A DNA stretch of 64,000 nucleotides, taken from assembly GCA_023212645.1 (NCBI GenBank), contig JALBYC010000005.1, positions 434,001 through 498,000 on the forward strand. Direction: 5' to 3'. The notes under the pieces are model-generated. The model ran no database searches. It worked only from the letters and a program-made list of their open reading frames with translations, and was not told the origin of the DNA. Made by a program: the position numbers and the translations under genes. Below are positions 8,451 through 17,761 of this stretch, piece by piece; within the stretch, counting starts at the first letter, position 1; each line of letters begins with the position of its first letter. This DNA comes from Farysia itapuensis (taxonomy: Eukaryota; Basidiomycota; Ustilaginomycetes; Ustilaginales; Ustilaginaceae).

Positions 8451-11192
8451 TTAGGTGCGACGAAGAGCGATGACTTGAACTTCGAGCTCGCACTGCGCGA
8501 TGGGACAAGGCTCCTGATCATCGATCCTGGACTGCAGCACGTCCCAGAGCGAGTCCAGAACAAACTCAACTGCACCTTTACTGAGCTTGCCCTTTTCTCG
8601 AAGGATGACGCGGAAGTGCGACTCGTAGAGATTCTTGAAGAGCTGGATCATGTGTTCAGCAAACGCTACACGCGACAGTGTGCCCGCCTGAAGCGCCTTC
8701 CAAGCCGGATGCGGAAGTCGCAAAGGCTCTGCCTCGCTCACGAGTTGGCCTTGCCAGTCTGAGGAGGTGTCAGAAGAGACAGCTTCATCGCCAAGCCCAC
8801 AGCTCCATTCCACTTTCCAGAGGTGTCTGACGGACTTGAGCACGTTGCGTGTTTGACGTGGCGTACGTGCATGCATTGGTAGGCTGAGAAGATGTCGGGC
8901 AACGTCGCTTTTGAGCATGCCGCACGAGACCAAGCGCTGAAGACAGGGAGCCAATGTGTTGGTCATGGTAGTCCAGATATCAGAGACGCCAGGATCCACG
9001 CCAGAAGCCAGGTCAGGTCGGCTGGGCGACGAATTGGATCGTGTTCGCTGCTTGCGCAACTGCGAGACAGGTGCCGGCAGAGCTTCTGAGGAGCCAGCCG
9101 TGACTTGTCCCTCGCCAATGGCGTTGGTTGCTTCGACAGGACTGGTAGTGTATAGAGTTGACTTCGGTCGGTCAGGCAGAACCACATTGTGATCCTCAGC
9201 TCGGGCAATAAATGCCATGACGAGAACGCCATCCTTGCGGAACTCGTGAGCCCGAGCGGTCAAGAACGCTGTCAGCTCTGCATGTGCCGAGGTAGACAAC
9301 GAGACGGCGGAATTTCGAGGAGTGTGCGACCAGTGCAAGTCCATGAGACTGAGGCCGAGATGAATGCTCGAAGGTGGTGCGATGCGCGAAGCAAAAGGTC
9401 TTGCCACGAAACGCGGAAAGACAAGATTCTGCAAGGATGGCTGATGAGTGGCCTGCCACTGCGGGTTGAGATAGGACTCGGAGCTCGAGTCAAGCATTTG
9501 CGAAAGTGGCCGGAAGTCAGCCTGCGGGGAGTCCTCGTGAATAACGGAAAAGTTGATTGTACAGTGCTCTTCCGAGGTCGAATGGACGCCCAAGAGATTG
9601 AGAAGCGACGTCGTTGTGTCGAGGGCCGGCGTATCGCCAAATTCGTCATGCTCGTCTGTGTCTGCTGGCTTTGCAGTGTCAGTATGCGCCTGATCCACAA
9701 TGGACGAGATGATGGGCTGCATGAGGTTGATGGCTCGAGTGTTGAGGCTTCCATATTCGGCGATGTTCACCGTTTCTCCCACTTGTCCAGAGAGTGGTAC
9801 GCTGGAAACAAGATAGGGAAGAACCTGAGATACTTTGGCACGCACGCCCGGTCCGAAATGACTGCCTCCACCAAGTCCGAGCAAGGCTACTTGCGCAGGA
9901 CCATTGGTCACGCCTGCTCTTCTCTTTCGAGTAGCCTTCCAGCTGGCTTGCTCTCCTTGAAGGCCAGTGGTATTGAATGCAAAAGGATGGTTGAGCTGTG
10001 AGTCAGAAGACAGTTCTGGCTTGTCACCCATGGATGGCGTCGCCGGAGTCATACTTCCGACATGAGCACCTGTGCTGCTCTGACCGCCGATGGATGAATT
10101 GCGACCGAGACTGACGGTAGCGGACGGGGGCTCGTCCGTCGCATGTGTCATGGGAAGGTTGGCTGTCAGTATTTTTGGGTCGTTGCGCAAGGCGAGGTAA
10201 TTGTTCTGAATGTATTGTTGCTTTTCGAGCTCTGCTGCGGTGCTTGCCGTGGATAAGATATGGTCGTGAGTGTCTGCACGTTGGTGTCTGGCCCCACGAG
10301 CAGGCTCGAAGCGCGTTTTGGGCAGTCTCATACCAGTGGTACGCCGTCGATACAACTCCGAATCGATGCTCTCGGGAATGGAGCCTTGCGGGATTTCATC
10401 GACACTCTGTGCAGAGCGAACCGAGGATTCTGGAGAGTGCGGTTCCCGCGCATAGCGTACCTCGTATGAGCCAAGGAGCGGACGGGAGAAGCGTGGTTCC
10501 GTCAAGCCTGTCATAGCAGAGCCAGCGCCCGGCCCTTGACTTCGTAAAGCCGAGGTTGCCAGGCTTACGCCTAAGCCCATTTCAAGGCCGGTAGCCACAA
10601 CGCTATTTAGAGGCGACAGCTCTGTCGTGTCTTGTATAGGCGGGGGTGTGATACCTTCGACAAGGCCGATATGATATAGAGCCGCGTTGGTAAAAGCATG
10701 CGGGGGTGAGACTTTCTCGGCGCCTGCGTACGAGGTAGCACTCCGGGGCGATGCATACACAGGAGGCGGAGGACAATTTTCTTTGTGCATGAGGCCGTTT
10801 GTCTCCATGGTTGGCGGGTATTTGTATGTTTCTGTCTGGACGCTGGCAAAACTTTGGGTAAAGTGAGGAGTGCGGTCGAAGTCCGCTTCACTTGGTTGGT
10901 CGTGCGAGATGATGGAAAGACTGTGACCACTGTCACAGCTGTCAGACGATGCGGTTGGCGATGAAGACCGTCGAGGTTGTGGTCGGGGTGTGAGCGGTCC
11001 GTCGTTTGCAGTGAGACTTGTGGCCAGACCGCGAGGACCCAACGAGATGGCAGACGGAGGAAGCCGATTCAGAGGGTCACGCCGAATGGCAGACTGGCGT
11101 TTCAAGCCAACGTGCTCGCTGGAAGTCTGATCGTTGCTGCACGGCTGTTGAGCGGAATGCGGCTGCGATGTGCGGCCAGAAGCAGATTGCAT
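8451..11192 (-). CDS. Divergent SABATH-like SAM-dependent methyltransferase-fold protein
   Basis: 913 residues, one exon, ATG at 11190-11192. Residues 1-430 are Ser/Pro-rich and look disordered. The C-terminal half carries, in the right order, segments resembling the SABATH carboxyl-methyltransferase family (PF03492): NIAEYGSLNTRAINLM (about 476-491, motif I/SAM region), SVIHEDSPQADF (about 549-560, the NDLPxNDF-type segment), SSIHLGLSLMDLHWSH (about 608-623, the SLHW-type segment), FLTARAHEF...GVLVMAF (about 643-660), and a C-terminal FAEHMIQLFKNLYESHF (about 844-860). SABATH enzymes methylate carboxyl groups of small acids. Motif I here lacks the usual acidic-Gly-Cys pattern, so activity is uncertain. 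The substrate is unknown. The assignment rests on motif order only. Confidence 0.6.
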   Translation of the reverse strand: MQSASGRTSQPHSAQQPCSNDQTSSEHVGLKRQSAIRRDPLNRLPPSAISLGPRGLATSLTANDGPLTPRPQPRRSSSPTASSDSCDSGHSLSIISHDQPSEADFDRTPHFTQSFASVQTETYKYPPTMETNGLMHKENCPPPPVYASPRSATSYAGAEKVSPPHAFTNAALYHIGLVEGITPPPIQDTTELSPLNSVVATGLEMGLGVSLATSALRSQGPGAGSAMTGLTEPRFSRPLLGSYEVRYAREPHSPESSVRSAQSVDEIPQGSIPESIDSELYRRRTTGMRLPKTRFEPARGARHQRADTHDHILSTASTAAELEKQQYIQNNYLALRNDPKILTANLPMTHATDEPPSATVSLGRNSSIGGQSSTGAHVGSMTPATPSMGDKPELSSDSQLNHPFAFNTTGLQGEQASWKATRKRRAGVTNGPAQVALLGLGGGSHFGPGVRAKVSQVLPYLVSSVPLSGQVGETVNIAEYGSLNTRAINLMQPIISSIVDQAHTDTAKPADTDEHDEFGDTPALDTTTSLLNLLGVHSTSEEHCTINFSVIHEDSPQADFRPLSQMLDSSSESYLNPQWQATHQPSLQNLVFPRFVARPFASRIAPPSSIHLGLSLMDLHWSHTPRNSAVSLSTSAHAELTAFLTARAHEFRKDGVLVMAFIARAEDHNVVLPDRPKSTLYTTSPVEATNAIGEGQVTAGSSEALPAPVSQLRKQRTRSNSSPSRPDLASGVDPGVSDIWTTMTNTLAPCLQRLVSCGMLKSDVARHLLSLPMHARTPRQTRNVLKSVRHLWKVEWSCGLGDEAVSSDTSSDWQGQLVSEAEPLRLPHPAWKALQAGTLSRVAFAEHMIQLFKNLYESHFRVILREKGKLSKGAVEFVLDSLWDVLQSRIDDQEPCPIAQCELEVQVIALRRT

Positions 11193-12031
11193 AGCCTACA
11201 GCAGTGCAATGTAGCCGCACAACGTTGGACAGTCGGTCATAAACAAATGCAGATGGGATGACACGATGGTAGCAGCACGCGGGAAAACGCTAAAAGTCGA
11301 GCTCGGCGGGATTTTTAGCCAGTCGGCGTTTGGAGGAAATACGTGTGGGAGACTGGCGATGGGTGCCCTATGCTGAAAATTTCGCCAAGGTGTCGATGTT
11401 TAAGGAAAGTGAGCGCAAGTTTGCAGATGTTGGGTGGGATGCAGATGTTGCCATACGATGCCCGAAGGTAGTGAGGAGGATATCGAGGCAGGGAGTAAAG
11501 GTCAAAAGCAGGAGCGGAGATTCGATAGATTCCAGGGTCATGTCCGCCCGCCTGGACCCCGTTTGCGACTTGTGGTCACTCGGCTGGCGCAGTTCAGGTG
11601 CGCAAAAGGGCGGTTTAGCGATTTCCACGGACTAAGGGCAAATCTGACATGTCGGCTCTGCGTGCGTTCGTGCGTTTCGCCGCCTCACACACGCCTGTCC
11701 CCAAAGTTTTCTGACTGACTCGATTGCCAATCAACTCGCTTGTGCTCCAACAAGCAGGCATGTGCGCGATCTACAAACCGCTGCGAGCAAGCGAGCCAAA
11801 ATAATGTTGCAAGCTTGCGCTTTTCATCTGCACAAGGCACCCACGCATCCCCCCGCCCACGTCGTTTTTGTATGCACACTGTGAGTCTCAGCGTTGCTCA
11901 ACCTTGTTCCGGGCGGCTGCGGGCTGGCGCCGACAAGTCACCGGAATACGGCGATTCTGCGCGCACGCTGCAATCTACACACATGCCAGCCATCTCTCGC
12001 CCACCTGCGTGTTGTAAGAATTAGTGTGGGA
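11193..12031. other. Intergenic region, no gene seen
   Basis: 840 bp holding the promoter of the SABATH-like gene (start at 11192) and the 3' flank of the DnaJ gene. Short frames on both strands show no family features. No tRNA-like box A/box B pair was found. Confidence 0.5.
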
Positions 12032-13330
12032 TTACATGTTGATGCCAAACTGTTTGAGCTTCTCACAGCTGTCGTACACTTCTGCAAGGATCTTCTGTGC
12101 GGCCTGCTCATCGCTCTGCATAGTGGAAGAATCAAAGTCAACAAGTGCCTCCATGCCATGTCCGCGCAATGTACTTACACCTATGCCCAAAAAGCCCCGA
12201 GTGGCTTGTAAGCGTCTTTCCTGATACTCGCGCTGTCTTTCGCAGCTTGTGTACATTGCTTGCCGGTAGGCATTCTCTACACGGCTCTCGAAACCGCTAA
12301 TGTCGGATTGGCTCTTTTCCCCCGTAACAAAGGGGTGACTGTTGAATTGATTCTCGTTGACGTAGTAGGGTACTTGATGTTTGGTCGTCATTCGTTGTGT
12401 GCGGTACATGGTCGATGGTGACCATGTAAAGCTTGGATCGGGAGTCGTGAACAAAGACGGAGCGTAGCTCAGCAGACTGAACAGACCAAGCACCAGCAGT
12501 GGCAGCAGTTGAAGCAAAATGTTGGCGTTCTGAGGGTCTCCTGTCTGCGCTCGTGCTCCCGGCCGTCTTTGCTGTCGGAATTGCTGAGTCCTCATTCCAG
12601 GACCTCCGAAGGTGAATGTAGTCCCTCCAAACTGTGCGCCACCCATTCCGCCGCCGCCGCCAAAGAACATGTTGAACAGGTCCTGAGGATCGATTTCGTC
12701 TCCGTACATGCCTCCCCCTCGTGCCCGCATGCCGCCAAAGGAACCCGCTCCTGCCGCAGCTGCACCGGCTGCAGACCGCGCATTGTCAGGGTCTCCGCCA
12801 TATCGATCATATGCCGCGCGCTTGTCGGCATCGGTCAATATCGTAAAAGCTTTCGACACGATCTTGAATGCCTCGTCCGCCCCGGGTGCTCCATTCTTGT
12901 CTGGATGTAGTTGCAGAGCCAGCTTCTTGTATGCCTTCTTGATACCACTCTCCTCTACAGACTTTTCCACTCCCAGCACCTTGTAGAAATCGCCGCCGGC
13001 CGTGCGCACTTTCTTGACAATTTCCATCTGAGCTGCCGTGTATTCACGCTTTGGCGGTGTTGGAATTGCTCGAGCAGAGCCATTGCTCGTCGGCGCAGGA
13101 CGGGCTCTTAGGCCTGCAGAAGAGCTGCCAGCACCACTAGACGACGAAGATGCCGCTGCTGCGCTCCCTGACGCACCACTCCGCTCTAAGCGGATAAGCA
13201 GCGCTTCTGCTGACGGAGTCTTGTATATGGCGATGCTCTTCTTGGTCCACTTGATAGCCGATGCCGTATCGCCGTTGCCATCATACTTCAGAGCAAGCTG
13301 AAGCGCCTTCTGCGCCTCCTCTGACTCCAT
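12032..13330 (-). CDS. ER-membrane J-domain protein (DNAJB12/14, HLJ1-like)
   Basis: 432 residues. The first 50 residues ([16 protein letters not shown]...) match the N-terminal helical motif of DNAJB12/DNAJB14. The J domain spans about 113-178 with the Hsp70-stimulating HPD at 142-144. A Gly/Phe-rich stretch (about 195-262) follows. One membrane segment lies at about 271-292 ([17 protein letters not shown]). The C-terminal portion ([16 protein letters not shown] onward) corresponds to the DUF1977 domain of this family. These proteins recruit Hsp70 to the ER surface for quality control and ERAD. The J domain should face the cytosol. The ATG at 13328-13330 is the natural start. Confidence 0.92.
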   Translation of the reverse strand: MESEEAQKALQLALKYDGNGDTASAIKWTKKSIAIYKTPSAEALLIRLERSGASGSAAAASSSSSGAGSSSAGLRARPAPTSNGSARAIPTPPKREYTAAQMEIVKKVRTAGGDFYKVLGVEKSVEESGIKKAYKKLALQLHPDKNGAPGADEAFKIVSKAFTILTDADKRAAYDRYGGDPDNARSAAGAAAAGAGSFGGMRARGGGMYGDEIDPQDLFNMFFGGGGGMGGAQFGGTTFTFGGPGMRTQQFRQQRRPGARAQTGDPQNANILLQLLPLLVLGLFSLLSYAPSLFTTPDPSFTWSPSTMYRTQRMTTKHQVPYYVNENQFNSHPFVTGEKSQSDISGFESRVENAYRQAMYTSCERQREYQERRLQATRGFLGIGVSTLRGHGMEALVDFDSSTMQSDEQAAQKILAEVYDSCEKLKQFGINM

Positions 13331-13507
13331 CGCACAAAATGGTGTCTTGCTACAGGAGCTGTCGACAAGAAGTAATCTGTGAATGCCCGAAGATTGAGAA
13401 TTTCAGCCGACGTGGCCGTCTCAAATGCGACCAACTTTCGCGTTCAAAAAACGGAGCAGAAACAACCCAAACCAATACATATGCAGTAATTGGTTCTCTA
13501 GACATCT

Positions 13508-13603
13508 GGTTGCTTGGCGTAGTGGTATCGCGCTTGCTTTGGGAGACACCTGGGCGTTTTCGAAATATGCAAGAGGTCACGAGTTCGATCCTCGTAGCGA
13601 CCC
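13508..13603 (+). tRNA. tRNA-Pro(UGG) with a 24-nt intron
   Basis: The acceptor stem GGTTGCT (13508-13514) pairs with AGCGACC (13596-13602), one G-T wobble. The D stem is GCG/CGC (13517-13519 with 13529-13531). The anticodon stem CTTGC (13533-13537) pairs with GCAAG (13569-13573). The T arm is ACGAG-TTCGATC-CTCGT. The loop gives anticodon TGG at 13540-13542. The canonical intron position after base 37 yields an intron at 13544-13567. A run of six T (13609-13614) is the pol III terminator. Confidence 0.93.
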
Positions 13604-13907
13604 TCTTATTTTTTGAATCTGACATTTTTTTACTTAGTCTAACATCTTTTTGTGGAAAAAAACCGCTCTGGTCCATACCACAAGATAGCTACGAAGCTCC
13701 TTAGACCAGTTCGTTTCACTTTCGTGTAATACGTATGAGCAGCCGTTGCATTGATCACGTTGTACTCTGAACAAGACTGAGGTTGCTGAGATTTTGAGAT
13801 ACATCTATACGATTTTGAAAGGGGAGGAGAGGGCAAGCGGCGTTTAGGTCAGTGATTGTGCCACTCCTCCACACGATGTGTATCTTTGTCCCAACACACC
13901 ACCAATC

Positions 13908-15577
13908 ATGATTATCAGAACCACTCGAAGTAGGCTAGCCTCTGCGCAGCTACCTCGCCCATTGGCAAGACGCACATTGGCTGTCCCGGTCAATCCTTCA
14001 AGTTCTGTCGACGCTCTTCTCGGCACGTCGCTGCCACCTTCTCCACGCGAGGGAGACGAATATGGCCAAAGATATACCCACCGACCCAATAACCCTAATG
14101 ATCTATCCGAGTTCTTGAGACCTCAACGTCATGATCCGTTCGGGAAGGGCAAGGAGCGTAGCAACGGTACCCATGCGGAGCTGCAGCGCGTCAGAGGAAC
14201 CGCCATAGGCGCGGAACGCAAAGGGATCCCCATTCCATCACGCGACGAGATGCTAGACGACATGTTCAAGAGATCCGAGACTACGATAGATCGCGAGCAT
14301 CCACATCCCATTGACGCGCTCAATGGGCGCAACGAGCTGGACGAGCGGATCTTGACGGCTGCTCGTGCGTTGCACTCAGCATCAACGTCATCAGCTACAT
14401 TTAAAGCGGCAAACATTCGTCAGCTTCTGGAACGTTTTGAGCAGAAGGCCGACTATCAGCTCTCCATTGAGCTCCCATACGAGCCCACGCCGACAACAGA
14501 CCGCAAGGTGCCTCTCACTTCCGCAGCAAGCTCAGAGGAGGAGCTACAAGGCGCAAAAGACGATGGGGTGTTGCTCATTGCCTATGTTACAAACTTCAAA
14601 GCTGGACGCGGACAGGAGCGCATCAGCGTTTGCTCTGGCTTTGCCATCCAAGGCGGTCAGAATATCTCGGCGGAGGATGGCGACGGTAAGGGGCACTTGC
14701 TTGTGACCTGTGCACATACACTTCGCGCTTCTGGTTCCAAGGCTGTTTCGCAACCAGCAGACGCTCAGGACAGCATTGCGATGGCTATCACAAGGACAGG
14801 ATCCATATATCCGATCAGAAATCTGATCAGCAGTTTGCCCAACTTCGATGTCGTCTTGATGCAGCTGGGCGAGGAGCCTCTGCCGCTCAAAGACGGCTCG
14901 CCCGCACAGCCCATTCGAACTCTACCGGTATCGCCGTACCCGGCTCAGGTCAACACGGAGCTATGCGTCTCCTCATTCTGGGGCTGGGAGGACGATTCTG
15001 GTGCTATTTTGCCACCGTATGCATTCGACAACCACAAGCTCAGAGTCACAAATTCCCCGTCGTCCCCACCAGGACGCGAGAAGGAGACTGTGGCTCTCGA
15101 ACGCGATGACGCCAGTCGAAGCCGATGGGGACGAGCGCGTCTGGTCGAATACAAGGACCCCATGGGCGCAGCTGCCATGGTCGGCACCTACGACGAGTTG
15201 GCGCAGCTAGATTATAAGCTGCTCATCTCGTCTCCGGCCAATCCGCCTGCACTACAGGGCGACTCCGCATTGCGTATGTCCTCGCCCGCTTCCAACGGTG
15301 TGAACGTGTCGAGCAAGACCCGCCAACCTCTACCCAATTTTCCCCCTCCTGGTTCGTCTGGTGGGCCAGTGGTCGATGTCGAGACTGGTAGCGTTGTCGG
15401 CATCGTCCGAGGTCACAAGATGAGTCCATTGGAGGGTCGAAGAGGTGACGCCATTCCTGCTGAGAAAGTATTCGAATGTAAGTGACAAATCTCGAGTCGC
15501 TCTGCGTTTCTCAAACCACTAACATATCTGGCCGTCACACAGTCTTCGCTCTTCCAGGTCTGGGTAGAAAGAATTGA
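13908..15577 (+). CDS. Mitochondrial-type trypsin-like serine protease
   Basis: Two exons: 13908-15477 and 15543-15577. The intron of 65 nt runs from GTAAGTGAC to CACACAG and has a CTAAC branch site. The spliced protein is 534 residues and ends ...FEFFALPGLGRKN; without splicing it would end at 15485. The N-terminus (MIIRTTRSRLASAQ, Arg-rich, acid-free) predicts mitochondrial import. Chymotrypsin-fold catalytic residues are visible: His270 in TCAHTL, Asp314 in FDVVLM and Ser484 in GSSGGP. Roughly 200 residues precede the protease domain. I take the ATG at 13908 because the frame upstream opens only at a GTG. The family is widespread in fungi but poorly characterised; substrates are unknown. 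Confidence 0.85.
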
Positions 15578-15650
15578 CCAGACATGAATTATAGATGCTA
15601 GTATAGCATTCCGGTCTAATCATACACAGTGCGGAATGTGTGTGGCCGAA

Positions 15651-17585
15651 CTACCACAGCAGTCGTCGTTCTTCGCGTTCAGCGCGAATGGTGCGCTTGT
15701 TGAGACCCCATGAGTGCTTCTCAGCCTCGTGCTGCGCATGCTTGCCAGCCTTGACGGCCTTGTCTAGGGGCGCAACGATGGACACAAATACTGGGCTGCA
15801 CTTGAACTGCTTGGCCAGTACTGTTTTGGTGTACTTGAAAGGATCCTGTTTCCGCAATCGTTGGATCTGGGCAATGTCTTCCGCGCTGATCATGTTGCCC
15901 TCAGTTCGGGCTTTCAGAGATGGGGGAAGCAAAGCCTCGTCGGAGGTCGCCAGAGGTTGCGCAGTGAGCAGAGGTTGAGGCTGGTGGGTCGTGGAGGAGG
16001 CCGATTCTGTGGAAGGAGGTGGACGGACGATAAATGTCTCGCCTGTAGGTAGACTGTGCTTGACAGCTTCGGTGCTCATCTCCAAAGGGTCTTTGGGACG
16101 TCGAGCTGGCGTGTTGCGATGAGCTGAAACAGATGTTGACAAGTGTCTTACACCAACACGAGCAGATGCAGTGGAAAAGGCTCGCTTGCCCGCAGCAGCT
16201 TCAGGTTTGATGGGCGCCGCGCCGAAGGACCATCCTTTCGGTCCTCCCCAAGTGCCCTTGACATACGAATTGTAGTATACCCATGGGAAAAAGTCCTTCT
16301 TGAGGTGATAAAACGCAGTTCGAGGTGTTCCTTGATCGATGCCAAACAACTCGCCGAATGTCTCTTTAGGCTTGCCTCCGTACTGAAATTCGGCCAGCAT
16401 TACCTTGCCATACTCTGTCAAGAGCGGGCACGACGTGTAGCCATCATAGATTGCATCCGGCTGCTTGCCCTCGAGCGTCTGACCTAGGTTTCGCACCAAT
16501 ACAGGGGCTTCGGCAGTAATGGCTGCAGCGGTCTTTGATGTGGGCAGAGAAGATGCGTCGCCGATAGACCAAACGTTGTCGTAACGCTTGTGTCTCGTTG
16601 TGCCTTGGTCAACTTCTACAAATCCGGCACCATCGGCGAGGGGACTATTCTTGATCGTAGCCAGCGGTCCCATCTTGGGAGTGACGTGGAGCAAATCGAA
16701 GCGCTTCTTCACCTGTTCCTGCCCTCCGGGTCGTGCAAACACAGCTGTGTCGCCGTTCTCGATTGCCACCAAATCGTGTTCGAACAAGCCGCCGACGCCT
16801 CGCTCTTGACGAAGCTCATTGAGTCGTTCACTGTATTTAGGGACGCCAAACATGACGGGAAGACCGGTGGCAAAGTCGATCTGGATCGCTCCATCACCAC
16901 TGTTGTTGTATAGCCCCTCCTTTTTCCAGTGATCCAACGCAAGCCACATTGCCTTTTGAGGAGCACCTGCGCATTTGATCACACCCGCAGGCTGCGTGAA
17001 GATGGCCTTGCCAGACTTGAGCTTGGAGATAGTGTCAAAGACCTTGTCGCAAGTGTCATAGCCGTAGATAGTTGAGACGAGACTTTGAGGATCCGCAAGG
17101 GCCTCAGGCAGACCCTTGATGGCGTCGTAGTTAATGCTGAGACCCGGCACGACGACCAGCTGTTCATAAGAGACCTTGCTGCCGTCTTGAAGTGTGATTG
17201 AGTTCTGCTCGGGTGAGAAAGAGTCGACGTTGGAGGCGTAATGCTTCAGGTTGACATCGAGCAGCGAAGAGAGTGGCCTGCGAAGCTCTTGCTTATCTTT
17301 GAGGCCCCCACCAACAAGTGTCCAGCCAGGCTGATAGTGGTGCCACTCTGATGCGTCGACGATCGCAACATCGTCCTTGGCAAAACCGCCAGAACGCATC
17401 AATTGGTGACTGACAGCCATGCCGGCTGAGCCACCTCCAATAATGACTACTCTGTGGTTACCAGAGCCCGAGGCGCCATGACTGGTGGGGATACTGCTGG
17501 CGACAGTTGCCAGTGACCGCGCATATTGGGGTCTTGGCAAGCATCTTGCCGCTTTGCTTAGATTCGCGCTCAGGACAGTCTTCAT
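15651..17585 (-). CDS. Sulfide:quinone oxidoreductase fused to mitoribosomal protein mL58 (MRPL20)
   Basis: One uninterrupted 644-residue frame. Residues 1-30 are a mitochondrial presequence. Residues about 44-455 are sulfide:quinone oxidoreductase: FAD motif GGGSAG at 50-55, redox Cys205 (VIKCAGAPQK) and Cys386 (TSCPLLTEYG), and an end (KGTWGGPKGW) where the enzyme normally stops. SQR oxidises sulfide and reduces ubiquinone. Residues about 505-644 match fungal mitoribosomal large-subunit protein L20/mL58: HSLPTGETFIVRPPPS, LPPSLKAR, SAEDIAQIQRLRKQDPFKYT, CSPVFVSIVAPL, then a basic tail. The junction (463-498) is acid-free and Arg/Ser-rich, with two sites resembling presequence cleavage motifs (RAF-STA, RHL-STS). 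Both products work in mitochondria, so matrix processing of a polyprotein is plausible but unproven. I found no credible frame-preserving intron at the junction. Confidence 0.9.
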   Translation of the reverse strand: MKTVLSANLSKAARCLPRPQYARSLATVASSIPTSHGASGSGNHRVVIIGGGSAGMAVSHQLMRSGGFAKDDVAIVDASEWHHYQPGWTLVGGGLKDKQELRRPLSSLLDVNLKHYASNVDSFSPEQNSITLQDGSKVSYEQLVVVPGLSINYDAIKGLPEALADPQSLVSTIYGYDTCDKVFDTISKLKSGKAIFTQPAGVIKCAGAPQKAMWLALDHWKKEGLYNNSGDGAIQIDFATGLPVMFGVPKYSERLNELRQERGVGGLFEHDLVAIENGDTAVFARPGGQEQVKKRFDLLHVTPKMGPLATIKNSPLADGAGFVEVDQGTTRHKRYDNVWSIGDASSLPTSKTAAAITAEAPVLVRNLGQTLEGKQPDAIYDGYTSCPLLTEYGKVMLAEFQYGGKPKETFGELFGIDQGTPRTAFYHLKKDFFPWVYYNSYVKGTWGGPKGWSFGAAPIKPEAAAGKRAFSTASARVGVRHLSTSVSAHRNTPARRPKDPLEMSTEAVKHSLPTGETFIVRPPPSTESASSTTHQPQPLLTAQPLATSDEALLPPSLKARTEGNMISAEDIAQIQRLRKQDPFKYTKTVLAKQFKCSPVFVSIVAPLDKAVKAGKHAQHEAEKHSWGLNKRTIRAEREERRLLW

Positions 17586-17761
17586 GACAGCAACGAATGA
17601 TGAGAGAGAGGAAAATGGAAGAAATGCTCATAAAGCACGGAAGTAGCAATCGCGCTTAAAAATTGAAGATCACGCAATTCCTTTTCGGACATCTGAGAGA
17701 TTGCTTCTATTCAATTTGTAATCTACGTAACCCACAATCCTGTAATACGATACCCACTGCA

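Noticed and set aside
16124..16266. Possible 143-nt intron (GTATGT to TTTCAG) at the SQR-mL58 junction
   Set aside because: Removing it shifts the reading frame and destroys the mL58 part, whereas the unspliced frame encodes both proteins intact.
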